From: Verrucomicrobium sp. GAS474
GTDB taxonomy: Bacteria; Verrucomicrobiota; Verrucomicrobiia; Methylacidiphilales; GAS474
DNA length: 64,000 bases
Direction: 5' to 3'
Assembly: GCF_900105685.1 (NCBI RefSeq)
Contig: NZ_LT629781.1
Location: forward strand, 3,460,611 to 3,524,610
Below the pieces are notes generated by a model. That model did not search any database and was not told the DNA's origin. It saw only the letters and a list, made by a program, of their open reading frames with translations. Shown piece after piece: positions 7,738 to 15,984 of this stretch. The translations under genes were made by a program, and so were the position numbers. Positions within the stretch are counted from its first letter, which is position 1. Each line of letters starts with the position of its first letter.

Positions 7738-8723
7738 TTTTCTTCGCTTTTCTCCGCCCCGCTTCCCGACGGAGGGAGGGATTTCTCTTCCTTGGTCGAT
7801 GTCGAATCGGTGGAAGCGGGCGAGGAGGACGACTCCGGCGGGGATGTCGAGACGAGAGAAATTCCCTGCTCGTTCAGCCAGCGAGCCACGGCGTCGAGCC
7901 AGCCGACGGGAGAAGAAGGCCTTCCCCATCCGAAGCCATGGCCACCTTTCGGATACTCCTGAAGCGTCGAGGGAACTCCCGCCTTCTGCAAGGCGGCGAG
8001 CATGAGGTTCCCATTCCCGGGGTCGACCGACTTGTCATCGACGGCCCGGACGATCAGCGTGGGCGGCGTCCGGGAGGTCACCTGGGTCTCGTTCGAGAGC
8101 GATGCCACCAGCACCGGATCGGGAGAGGGACCCAGGAGGTTCGCCTTCGAACCCGCATGGGCGACGCCGTCCGTCATCGAGATCACCGGATAAACCAACA
8201 CGGCGAAGTCGGGACGGCAATCGATGCGCTCCACCGGATCGGCCGACGCGGGATCACCTCCGTCGTAATGGGTTTCCAGCGTCGATGCCAAGTGACCTCC
8301 GGCCGAGAATCCCATGATCCCGACGCGCTGCGGACTGAAATGCCATTCCTCGGCATGACTGCGGACGAGGCGCAGCGCGCGCTGGGCGTCCTGCAAGGGG
8401 GCGGGATGCCGGTAGCCCTCCCCCGGCAATCGGTACCGCAACACGGCGGCGGCCACGCCGTGCGCTTGCCACCACCGAGCCACATTCGTCCCCTCGGTCT
8501 CCATCGAAAGATGGGCATAGGCTCCGCCCGGGCAGATGACGACGGCTCCGGAGGCGTCGCCCTCCGGAAGGAAGACGAGGAGGTACGGCTTATCGACCTC
8601 GCCTTCCCCATGGCTTCCCGGCGCGGGGCCGTCGTACAGGGCGATCTTCTGCTGGGCGCCCGCCGCGCAGAGCCCCCCCAGCATCACCCCCAGAACAAGA
8701 GCCCCTAGGAACGCCGTTTTCAA
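7515..8723 (-). CDS. Secreted alpha/beta-hydrolase esterase (acetyl-esterase-like), with frameshifted C-terminus
   Basis: Translation probably starts at TTG 8723, which overlaps the upstream stop codon as TTGA. It yields a signal peptide (MKTAFLGALVLGVMLGG and on to about residue 23). The catalytic region has an oxyanion HGG-like CPGGAY, the nucleophile elbow GFSAGGH and the late His in KGGHGFGW. This is the pattern of BD-FAE/acetyl-xylan-esterase-like enzymes. A Ser/Thr/Pro/Glu-rich linker follows. At the T-run 7738-7741 the frame diverges, and the last 75 or so residues to 7515 are probably nonsense. It is the fourth gene of a minus-strand operon with two CE12-like esterases and an MFS transporter. 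The inferred role is removing acetyl groups from rhamnogalacturonan outside the cytoplasm. Confidence 0.72.
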   Translation of the reverse strand: MKTAFLGALVLGVMLGGLCAAGAQQKIALYDGPAPGSHGEGEVDKPYLLVFLPEGDASGAVVICPGGAYAHLSMETEGTNVARWWQAHGVAAAVLRYRLPGEGYRHPAPLQDAQRALRLVRSHAEEWHFSPQRVGIMGFSAGGHLASTLETHYDGGDPASADPVERIDCRPDFAVLVYPVISMTDGVAHAGSKANLLGPSPDPVLVASLSNETQVTSRTPPTLIVRAVDDKSVDPGNGNLMLAALQKAGVPSTLQEYPKGGHGFGWGRPSSPVGWLDAVARWLNEQGISLVSTSPPESSSSPASTDSTSTKEEKSLPPSGSGAEKSEEKRPLPEIPSKHPSGFALPALGTASRRVTDCLPRPNRIRPSLENYWGKVGKSGISAVPARLFSRIPWLPIGRPAR

Positions 8724-9613
8724 GGATTGGAAGCCGTCGGCGCCGGTGCCGAAGCCGCTTCCGCGATGGGGGGAGCGACACTGACGGCGGCACCCTTGTC
8801 CGAGAAGAACGACGCCAGAGGATTGTCGGCAAGGCCCTTGAGGCCCATCACGACCGACTCGGCGTTGATCTCCGCCCCGGCGGCGTTGGTGTGGGTGTGC
8901 TCGTCGGCGAAGAGGGTGTCGACCTTCTCCTTCCCCATCGCGTTGTAGCGGTCGGCGATGATCCCGTTGAGATCGATGAAGAGACCCCCGGCGGCTTTGG
9001 CCGCGTCCTGGGCCCAGGCCCCGTAATCGGTGGAATGGCCGATCTTGCCTTCGCTTCCCCACAGCTTGCGGGGAATCAGGGAGCAGACGATAGGCGTCGC
9101 ACCCTTCGCCTTGGTGTCGGAGACATACTGACGCATATACCAGCCATAGGAATGGACGACGACTTCCTGCTGGTTCTTGGGGTTCACGGCATTCACCGTG
9201 TCGTCTCCTCCCCCCTTGAGGGTGGCGCGGTCTCCGCGCTTCGGATCGCTCGGGGAGCCGCCGTCATTGTGGCCGAACTGGACGAGGAGGAAGTCGCCCG
9301 CCTTCATCTTGGAGAGGACAGCCGCCCACCGGCCTTCCTCGATGTAGGAACGGCTGCTTCGCCCGCCAATCGCCATATTGACGACGTTGATCTTCTTGAG
9401 GTCGAAATAGGAGACCAAGGGCTCGCCCCAGCCGACGTGCCCGGCATTGCCGTTCTCGACCGTCGAATCGCCGACAATGAAGAGGGTCGGGAGAGAAGGA
9501 TCAACCTGCCGCTTGGTCGGAGTCGGTTCCTTCTCGACGGGATTGATCTCATTCTGGGCCAGTACCGAGGAAAGGGCGAGGAAGGGCAGGAAGAACAGGA
9601 GCGTTTTTTTCAT
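8720..9613 (-). CDS. SGNH hydrolase, rhamnogalacturonan acetylesterase-like (CE12)
   Basis: The protein has 297 residues with a signal peptide of about 19 (MKKTLLFFLPFLALSSVLAQ). Catalytic blocks are FIVGDSTV (Ser50), NMAIGGRSSRSY, VQFGHND (Asn116) and LFADEHTHTNAAGAE near 235-249. The family normally has DxTH in the last block. Here the aligned position is Glu239 before HTH, with an extra Asp one position earlier, so the acid residue is unusual. CE12 enzymes deacetylate galacturonic acid in rhamnogalacturonan I. The stop codon overlaps the TTG start of the next esterase. A run after residue 265 is Ala/Pro-rich and looks like a disordered tail. Confidence 0.85.
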   Translation of the reverse strand: MKKTLLFFLPFLALSSVLAQNEINPVEKEPTPTKRQVDPSLPTLFIVGDSTVENGNAGHVGWGEPLVSYFDLKKINVVNMAIGGRSSRSYIEEGRWAAVLSKMKAGDFLLVQFGHNDGGSPSDPKRGDRATLKGGGDDTVNAVNPKNQQEVVVHSYGWYMRQYVSDTKAKGATPIVCSLIPRKLWGSEGKIGHSTDYGAWAQDAAKAAGGLFIDLNGIIADRYNAMGKEKVDTLFADEHTHTNAAGAEINAESVVMGLKGLADNPLASFFSDKGAAVSVAPPIAEAASAPAPTASNP

Positions 9614-9625
9614 AGGGGAGTGAGG

Positions 9626-11011
9626 TTAGATTTCGGGCGGCCGGTAGCCGGAAGGCCCGCCCAAGGCGACGAAACGGCGATAGAGGAAGAGGCCTGCGAT
9701 CACGGCAAGGATCGTCATCGCGACGCTGACGTGGAAGGTGTGGACGTAACCGTGCCCCGTCCGGTCGAGAAGCAATCCGAGCGCCGGGGCGAACCCGAAT
9801 TGGACGAGGCTGAAGAGAGCGCTGGTGACGGAGACCATCTCGGAGAACTTCGACCTCGGCAAAAGACGCTGCCCCAAGGATGCCGCGGCGGTCATGGCCA
9901 CTCCGGAAAGGACGCCATGAACGACCAGCGCCACGCCGAACGACGTGGCATCGTGGACGTAAAGAGGGCAGATCGCCATCGCCGCGGCATAGAGAACGAG
10001 CCCCGCGATGGTCACGCGCAGGGGATGGAAACGATCGGCCAAGGCGCCCAGGGGATAGGCCAGGAGCAAGGAAATGCCGAAGGTCAGGGCGATGCATTTC
10101 CCATAGGAGTCCATGCTCATGCCGACACTGTCCGCATAGAAGAGGGAAAAGAGATTGAACGCGAGCGGAGAAAGGCAGATGAGCACCACCGTCGCGAAGT
10201 AGAGTCGGTAATAGCCGAGCCCGAAATTTTCCCGACAGTATCCCGCCAAGCCGCCGCCCTCGGTCGCAGCCGGAGACTCCGGAGGCGGAGGATAGCCTCC
10301 CTCCTTCACGCGCAGGCACATCATCGTGAGGCCGACGCCGTAGAGGACGGCGACGGCCAGGAGGATCCCGATGTAATGGGTCTTCGCCATGCCCATCATT
10401 CCGTAATTGAAGACGATCCCCGCGCCGAGGCTGAAGGCGCGAACGAGCCCCATGACCCGCCCCATGACCTCTTGCGGAACGACGTCGTTCAACAGGCCCT
10501 GATAGATCGGCGTCAACGTGACGCAGCACATCTCGAAGAAAAACCAGAAGGTGCCCAGCATACCGAGCGAGCACGCCCCGAGCCCCGGCGAGCGACTCCC
10601 CAGGAGTACGTGAAGCGACGCTCCCAACTGGGAGCAGAACGCCATCCCGACCATGGTGAGGACGATGAAGGGGGTCGTCCCCAGAAGAAACGGAATGCGG
10701 CGTCCGAGTCGGGAGCGGTAACGGTCCGACCAATACCCCATGATCGGCCCGACGGTGAGGCCGAGCAGGGACGGCAGCGAGGAGTAAAGGATGCCGACCG
10801 TCGTGTCGGAAGCTCCGAAACGCTTGAAGAGGAGTTGGACGATCGGCACCACGGCGCGGTCGCGGAGGGAAAGGGCGAAATCCCCCCACAGCAGCCAAGC
10901 CAGGAGAACTGCCAAACCAGCGCTCCCGTACGCCAGCGTTCCCACCCTCCATTGACGGGGCTGCGACGGTGCCGGGTTCGGCTCGTCGGGAACAATGACG
11001 GAGGACTCCAT
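9626..11011 (-). CDS. MFS transporter, sugar/cation symporter-like
   Basis: The protein has 461 residues. ATG 11011 is preferred because the 42 codons upstream of it are arginine- and serine-rich and overlap the preceding gene. About 12 hydrophobic segments can be traced. The loop between helices 2 and 3 reads MGYWSDRYRSRLGRRIPFLLG, the pattern of SLC45/GPH-like sugar transporters. It sits between two CE12-like esterase genes on the same strand (12 bp and 22 bp gaps), so it most likely imports a deacetylated pectin oligosaccharide or sugar. It is one of three putative sugar importers in the island. Confidence 0.85.
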   Translation of the reverse strand: MESSVIVPDEPNPAPSQPRQWRVGTLAYGSAGLAVLLAWLLWGDFALSLRDRAVVPIVQLLFKRFGASDTTVGILYSSLPSLLGLTVGPIMGYWSDRYRSRLGRRIPFLLGTTPFIVLTMVGMAFCSQLGASLHVLLGSRSPGLGACSLGMLGTFWFFFEMCCVTLTPIYQGLLNDVVPQEVMGRVMGLVRAFSLGAGIVFNYGMMGMAKTHYIGILLAVAVLYGVGLTMMCLRVKEGGYPPPPESPAATEGGGLAGYCRENFGLGYYRLYFATVVLICLSPLAFNLFSLFYADSVGMSMDSYGKCIALTFGISLLLAYPLGALADRFHPLRVTIAGLVLYAAAMAICPLYVHDATSFGVALVVHGVLSGVAMTAAASLGQRLLPRSKFSEMVSVTSALFSLVQFGFAPALGLLLDRTGHGYVHTFHVSVAMTILAVIAGLFLYRRFVALGGPSGYRPPEI

Positions 11012-11033
11012 ACTCGATTTCGCTCTGAACGGC

Positions 11034-12347
11034 TCAATTTCCGGCCGGCTTTTCGACCGACTGGGAGAGACTGGGCGGGATGCCGAGGCTCGACGGCGCG
11101 TCGGGCTTGGCCGGATCGAAGGTTCCGATTCCCTCACGCAGAAAGGGCGCGAGGGCAGGAACCTGCGCCCGGATTCCCTCGACGATGCACCGGGCCAATT
11201 CGTAGGCGCCGTAGGCGTTGTGGTGAGTATTGTCGGCCAGGGGCTTGTCCTGGCCCGGGAAGGTGTTCGCCGGATAATGGACGAAGGCCTGCTTCGACGG
11301 CTCCGGCCCGAGCGCCTTGTAAAAGACCATGCTCATCGCATTGAGATCGATCACCGGCACATTCATCTCCTGCCCCACCTGCCTCACCGCGTCGGCATAG
11401 GCTCCCAGGCTGGGCTGGAATTCGTCCCCCTTCCAGAGCCGCCGCTCCATCGAGGTGACGAGGACCGGCAGCCCTTCCTTCGCTCGGACCGCCTCGACAT
11501 AGCGCTTGAGATCGGCGGTGTAGGTCGTCGCTGCTCCGGCTCCTGGACGCTTGTCCTTCTGGTCGTTATGGCCGAACTGAATGAAGAGGTAGTCCCCCTT
11601 TTTCATCGTCGCGAGGATCTTCTGGAGACGCTTCTGTGACTCAAAACTGAACAGGGCGAGCCCCGAGTGCGCCTGATTCGAGACGGCGATGCCGGGCTGA
11701 AGGAAAGACGGCAGCATCATGCCCCAGCCCGACCACGGCTCGTTCGGCTGGTCGGTGACGGTCGAATCTCCCGCGATGAAGAGCGTGACAGCGGAGGGTG
11801 CCTCGGAAATCTCAACCGAGGCGATGCAGGGACGCTTCCCGTTGAATTCGAGCGTCAGCTTGTCGTCCCAGTCGGGCGTCCCTTTTTCCCGGGCATCGAT
11901 GGCGGCCTCGCCGCCGCCGGGAATGGCAGGCGTGCGGACATTGAGCGTGAAGGTGCGGGACTCGATCTGCCCTGCCGTCGTGGGAGTCTCCGCCAGAAGA
12001 AGGCGGCGCGCCTCGGCCTTGATCGCCGTCGAGGCCGCCTCGGCCGGATCGCCGAAGGTAACCTTCACGTCGTAGTTCCCTTCGGGCAGGTCGACGGCGA
12101 AGACGAAGGGCGAGGACGCCGTGCAGAAGCTGCCACGGGAGCCCTCGGTCTTGCGGTCGACGCCCGAAACCTCCGACGCGTCGAGGAAGCCGTAGCCCAC
12201 CTCCTTCGAGTACGTCGATGTCGCCAAAACCTGCACATGCCCGTCCTGAGCCGGGGCGGGACCGAAATCAAATTTCCACTCCTTGGCAGCGGAAGAAGCG
12301 ATCGGAAAGAACGCCAGAAGGGCAAAGAAGGCCAGGCGGGACAACAT
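11034..12347 (-). CDS. Two-domain rhamnogalacturonan acetylesterase (malectin-like/CBM35-type domain plus SGNH)
   Basis: The protein has 437 residues with a signal peptide ending near residue 21. Residues 24-180 form a beta-rich N-terminal domain (WKFDFGPAPAQDGHV, LPEGNYDVKVTFGD) as in malectin/CBM35-like modules fused to bacterial rhamnogalacturonan acetylesterases. Residues 187-410 are the SGNH domain with LFIAGDSTVTDQ (Ser195), FIQFGHNDQKD (Asn261) and ADNTHHNAYGA (Asp/His). It is the first gene of a minus-strand operon (about 12.3 to 7.1 kb) with an MFS transporter and further esterases. A TTGACT/TAGTGT promoter and a phased TTGCAA element lie 80-150 bp upstream. Confidence 0.88.
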   Translation of the reverse strand: MLSRLAFFALLAFFPIASSAAKEWKFDFGPAPAQDGHVQVLATSTYSKEVGYGFLDASEVSGVDRKTEGSRGSFCTASSPFVFAVDLPEGNYDVKVTFGDPAEAASTAIKAEARRLLLAETPTTAGQIESRTFTLNVRTPAIPGGGEAAIDAREKGTPDWDDKLTLEFNGKRPCIASVEISEAPSAVTLFIAGDSTVTDQPNEPWSGWGMMLPSFLQPGIAVSNQAHSGLALFSFESQKRLQKILATMKKGDYLFIQFGHNDQKDKRPGAGAATTYTADLKRYVEAVRAKEGLPVLVTSMERRLWKGDEFQPSLGAYADAVRQVGQEMNVPVIDLNAMSMVFYKALGPEPSKQAFVHYPANTFPGQDKPLADNTHHNAYGAYELARCIVEGIRAQVPALAPFLREGIGTFDPAKPDAPSSLGIPPSLSQSVEKPAGN

Positions 12348-12434
12348 GGGACGGAAAAAGATAAGGTTGCGCCCTTTTCGGACCGAAATGTAGATGAAGA
12401 AGTCGTTGCCGACAGCGCAGCAAACACGGCAAAC

Positions 12435-12497
12435 ACACTAAACAATCGTGGCGTGAGAGTCAATTTATTTACATTTTTTTACTGCAATTTATTGCAA
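12435..12497 (-). promoter_or_regulatory. Promoter plus phased TTGCAA-box operator (esterase operon)
   Basis: The operator on the plus strand is CTGCAA-TTTA-TTGCAA at 12482-12497. On the minus strand, 18 bp further on, TTGACT (12463-12458) and TAGTGT (12440-12435) are separated by 17 bp, pointing at the esterase operon that starts at 12347. The same operator could also serve the divergent oligogalacturonate-lyase-like gene at 12587. Assuming a start site seven bases after the -10 box, the operator centre is near -61. Confidence 0.6.
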
Positions 12498-12586
12498 TTA
12501 CAATTACACTCCCCCTCACCCGGCCACTGCGCGGACGAGCATCATTCCGCCGAGTCGCCGAACGAAAACGAGACCTTCACACCGCA

Positions 12587-13807
12587 ATGAATCCCCTCCC
12601 CCTCTTCACATGGCTCCTCGTGGGAGCACTCTCCCCGCTGATCGCCCATGCCGCCGACGCCCCCCTTGCCGACGCATTCAAGGATTCCGACACGGGAGCC
12701 CAAATCGTCCACCTCTCCAAAAGCCTCGATCCCGCCGCCGGCGTCATCTACTTCACCCAGGCCAGCACCACCCCGGACAGCCGCTACACCCTCGTCCGCC
12801 ATCTCGATCCCGGCTCCGGCCATACGGCAGGGCTGATGTACCGCTACGACTTCAAGACCGGCGAACTGCGCAAGCTCACCGACCTGATGACAAAGAACCA
12901 GGTTCTGGCACCCGCCTCCGGCAACCTCTATTTCACCGGCGACAACGACCACGCGATCTACGTCACGAACCTTCTCGATTTCAAGACCAGGAAAGTCGCC
13001 GACATCCCCGCCGAGTTCGTCTGCACCGGAGGGCTGGCGGTCAATGCCGACGAGACTCTCGTCGTCGGGACCGGAGGCCTCGCCAAGGAACATCAGAACG
13101 ACAAGCCGCTCACCACGCCGCCGAATCAAAGCAAGGCCTTCAACGACATCCTCGAGCGCCATGAAACCAACCTACTCCTGGCCGCCGACATCAAGACGGG
13201 GAAGGTCACCGAACTCCACCGGATCGACACCTGGCTCGGCCACGTCCAGTTCTCGCCCACCGATCCGAAGCTCCTGATGTACTGCCACGAAGGCAACTGG
13301 GCCAAGGTCGACCGCATCTGGCTCCTCCGCATCGGCGACGGCTCGCAGCCGCAGCTCGTCCTCAAGCGCACCGAGGAGAACGAGATCGCCGGCCACGAAT
13401 TCTGGTCGAGCGACGGCACCACCGTCTGGTACGACCACCTCTACCGCAACACGCCCGACAAGCATTTCCTCGAAGGCAAGAACATCGCCACCGGGGAAAT
13501 CACCCGCTACCCGATCGTCCCCCCCTTCGGCTCGATCCATTACACGAACTCTCCCGACGGGAAATTCTTCGTCTGCGACGGGGGGACCAATAAGACGAAC
13601 CCCGCCTTGCAGGCCATGTACATCCTCGTCCCCGAAAAGGGAGCCCTTCGTCCCATCAAGCTCTGCACCATGGCCGCCAACGACTACAAGGCCGCCGAGC
13701 CCAATCCCCACCTCACCCCGGACCAGCGCTGGGTGACGTTCACCGCGACCTTCTCGGGCAAGCCGCAAGCCTACGCCGTCGAGATGCCGAAAGAGTTCCG
13801 GCGCTAA
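12587..13807 (+). CDS. Oligogalacturonate lyase-like seven-bladed propeller protein (PL22 type)
   Basis: The protein has 406 residues, with a signal peptide to about residue 23 (MNPLPLFTWLLVGALSPLIAHA), which points outside the cytoplasm. The repetitive beta-propeller pattern (GLMYRYDFKTGELRKLTDL, NLYFTGDNDHAIYVTNL) matches oligogalacturonate lyases. So do the central LGHVQFSPTDPKLLMYCHEGNW and the later AGHEFWSSDGTTVWYDHL, which carry conserved His ligands. These enzymes split unsaturated galacturonate dimers and oligomers by beta-elimination with a divalent metal. Classic Ogl is cytoplasmic, so the export signal here is a difference. It is transcribed divergently from the esterase operon across a phased TTGCAA operator. 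Confidence 0.82.
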   Translation: MNPLPLFTWLLVGALSPLIAHAADAPLADAFKDSDTGAQIVHLSKSLDPAAGVIYFTQASTTPDSRYTLVRHLDPGSGHTAGLMYRYDFKTGELRKLTDLMTKNQVLAPASGNLYFTGDNDHAIYVTNLLDFKTRKVADIPAEFVCTGGLAVNADETLVVGTGGLAKEHQNDKPLTTPPNQSKAFNDILERHETNLLLAADIKTGKVTELHRIDTWLGHVQFSPTDPKLLMYCHEGNWAKVDRIWLLRIGDGSQPQLVLKRTEENEIAGHEFWSSDGTTVWYDHLYRNTPDKHFLEGKNIATGEITRYPIVPPFGSIHYTNSPDGKFFVCDGGTNKTNPALQAMYILVPEKGALRPIKLCTMAANDYKAAEPNPHLTPDQRWVTFTATFSGKPQAYAVEMPKEFRR

Positions 13808-13822
13808 CGCCCCTCCCGACTG

Positions 13823-13843
13823 GGGAAGAGGACCCCTCTTCCC
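13823..13843. terminator. Hairpin between convergent genes
   Basis: GGGAAGAGG (13823-13831) pairs perfectly with CCTCTTCCC (13835-13843) around a three-base loop. It sits exactly between the convergent lyase-like and GH42 genes. It lacks a clear U-tract on either strand but is placed to terminate both. Confidence 0.5.
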
Positions 13844-13854
13844 GGCAGGATGCC

Positions 13855-15864
13855 TTATTCCAGCTCGATCACGGCCACGTCGCTCGCCTTCAGCAAAACG
13901 GCCTTCCCGCTCTTCCGTCCGGAGATCAAATCGGTTCCTTTCAGGCGTCCCAGCGGAAGGCGCACGGCCTTGCCATTGTGATTCAGGAGGAAGAGGAACC
14001 GCTTTCCCCCGCCCTCCCGAAGCGTGACCTCGACCCCCTTCGGAGCCTTGATCGGCGCCGCCAACTTCAGTCCGCGGGAGAGGTCGTCAAGGAGGACGCC
14101 GAGAGAAGAGTCGTCGAGAACCGTGCCGACGTAGAACGCCTGTCCCTTGCCCAGGGCATGCCGCGTCACGGCAGGTTTCCCCTTCAGGTAGCCTTCCTCG
14201 AAGGTCGCCAAAGCCTTGGCCCCCTTCAGGTGGATCACCTCGCTCCAGCGCGATCCCGAAAGGGCCTTCGCACCCAGGCGGACCTTTCGGGTCTCGGACG
14301 GGCCGAGCGGCCACCATTCCTCGATCCAGAGACCAAGAGTCTCCCGCAAATGGCCGGGATAGCCGCCAGGGACGATCCGCTCGTTCTCGTCAACGATGCC
14401 CGAGAAGCATGTGGCAAGGAACGTTCCTCCTTCTCGGACATAGCGGTCGAGATGCTTGGCGTCCTTCCCCCGCAGGAGGTAGAGCGTGGGAGCGACGACA
14501 AGACTGTAGCCGGAGAGATCGCTCTGGGGTGTGACGAAGTCGACCGCGATATTCCGCTCATAGAAGTAGCGGTGGACCGGTTCGATCGCGGCGAGGTAAT
14601 TGAACTCCGTCGGCTTCGAAGGAAGCTCCAGCGCCCACCACGTCTCCCAATCGACGACGATTGCCGCCCGGCTCCGGACGAGAGTGCCCGCCACCGGCTC
14701 CAGCTTCTTCAGCTCGGCCCCCAGCTCGCGGACTTCCTGGAAGACCCGCGTCTTCTCGGGATCGGGGCTGTGGGGAACCATCGATCCGTGGTATTTCTCG
14801 GCCCCCGAAGCCGCCTGCCGCCATTGGAAGAACATGACCCCGTCGGCGCCGCGCGCGACCGACTGGTGGCTCCAGAGACGCATCGTCCCGACCGGCTTGG
14901 CGACGTTGACCGGCCTCCAGTTCACGTGCGAGGTCACCTGCTCCATCAATACGAACGGACGGCCCGGCTTGAGCGAGCGGGTCAGGTCGTGGCCTCGCGC
15001 CCCGATCAGCTCCCCGTAGTCGAGAGGATCGGGGTAGCTGTCCCAACTCACGAAATCGAGTTCCTTGGCCCACTCGAAGTAATCGAGGGGCTTGAAGAAA
15101 CTCATCAGGTTCGTCGTGATCGGGAGATCGGGCGTCGCCTTGCGCAGGATGGCACACTCCATCTTGGCGATCTTCAGGAAGGCCGCGTTGGTGAAGCGGT
15201 GGAAGTCGAGCGTCTGAGCCGGATTGGAAAACATCGGCGTCTTGCGGGGCGGCTGGACGTCCTCCCAGGCCGAGTAGTGCTGGCTCCAGAACGCCGTCCC
15301 CCACGCCGCGTTGAGCGCGTCTAAGGTGTGATAGCGCTCCTTCAGCCAGAGACGGAACGCCTTCGCCGAGGCCTCGCCGTAACACATGTTCATGTGGCAG
15401 GCGTACTCGTTGTTGAGATGCCACGCGGCGAGGGCCGGATGCTTTGCGTAGCGGGCGGCAATTTTCTTCACCAGCGCCTCGGCGAAGCGCAGGTACGTCG
15501 GGCTGCTCGGCGAGAAATGCTGCCGCGATCCATGGGAATAGACGTGCCCGTCGACGTCGACGGCGAGGAGATCGGGATAGCGGGACATCCACGGGGGCGG
15601 CGAGGCCGTCGCCGTGGCGAGGTCGGCCCAGATCCCGTTCTCGCCGAGGAGATACATCAGGCGGTCGAGCCATCCGAAGTCGAAGGTCTTCTCGGTCGGC
15701 TGAAGCTTCGCCCAGGAAAAGATGCCGATGCTCACGAAGTTCACCCCCGCAAGGCGCATCAGCCGCATGTCCTCCTTCCAGACGCTCTCAGGCCACTGCT
15801 CCGGGTTGTAGTCCCCGCCGTAGAGAATCTGGCCGGTCTTCGCGAGAATCGTGTTCTTGTTCAT
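13855..15864 (-). CDS. GH42 beta-galactosidase
   Basis: The protein has 669 residues, full length for GH42. The N-terminal YGGDYNPEQWPESVW is the family hallmark. The acid/base is Glu153 in WHLNNEYACH and the nucleophile Glu308 in RPFVLMEQVTSHVNW. A TIM barrel is followed by a trimerisation domain (from about 400, AAIVVDWETWWALE) and a small C-terminal beta domain. No signal peptide is visible, so it is probably cytoplasmic and acts on imported galacto-oligosaccharides, such as those from galactan side chains of rhamnogalacturonan I. It follows the PEP-CTERM gene by 120 bp on the same strand. That gap holds a GGAGTCG/CGACTCC hairpin (15937-15953) without a U-tract. Confidence 0.92.
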   Translation of the reverse strand: MNKNTILAKTGQILYGGDYNPEQWPESVWKEDMRLMRLAGVNFVSIGIFSWAKLQPTEKTFDFGWLDRLMYLLGENGIWADLATATASPPPWMSRYPDLLAVDVDGHVYSHGSRQHFSPSSPTYLRFAEALVKKIAARYAKHPALAAWHLNNEYACHMNMCYGEASAKAFRLWLKERYHTLDALNAAWGTAFWSQHYSAWEDVQPPRKTPMFSNPAQTLDFHRFTNAAFLKIAKMECAILRKATPDLPITTNLMSFFKPLDYFEWAKELDFVSWDSYPDPLDYGELIGARGHDLTRSLKPGRPFVLMEQVTSHVNWRPVNVAKPVGTMRLWSHQSVARGADGVMFFQWRQAASGAEKYHGSMVPHSPDPEKTRVFQEVRELGAELKKLEPVAGTLVRSRAAIVVDWETWWALELPSKPTEFNYLAAIEPVHRYFYERNIAVDFVTPQSDLSGYSLVVAPTLYLLRGKDAKHLDRYVREGGTFLATCFSGIVDENERIVPGGYPGHLRETLGLWIEEWWPLGPSETRKVRLGAKALSGSRWSEVIHLKGAKALATFEEGYLKGKPAVTRHALGKGQAFYVGTVLDDSSLGVLLDDLSRGLKLAAPIKAPKGVEVTLREGGGKRFLFLLNHNGKAVRLPLGRLKGTDLISGRKSGKAVLLKASDVAVIELE

Positions 15865-15984
15865 TTCAGGAAAGGAGGATCATGAAAAAGCGCCGTCCCT
15901 CACGCAAGGAAGCGGGGGGACGACGCAGTGGGAATGGGAGTCGTCTCGACTCCATCGTGGAGAGCAAACAGGGATCCCTCAAGC

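Noticed and set aside
7737-7760. Programmed -1 frameshifting between the esterase and SGNH frames
   Set aside because: The direction is -1, but there is no X XXY YYZ slippery heptamer in the esterase frame and no downstream stem next to it. Loss of one A from a run explains it more simply.
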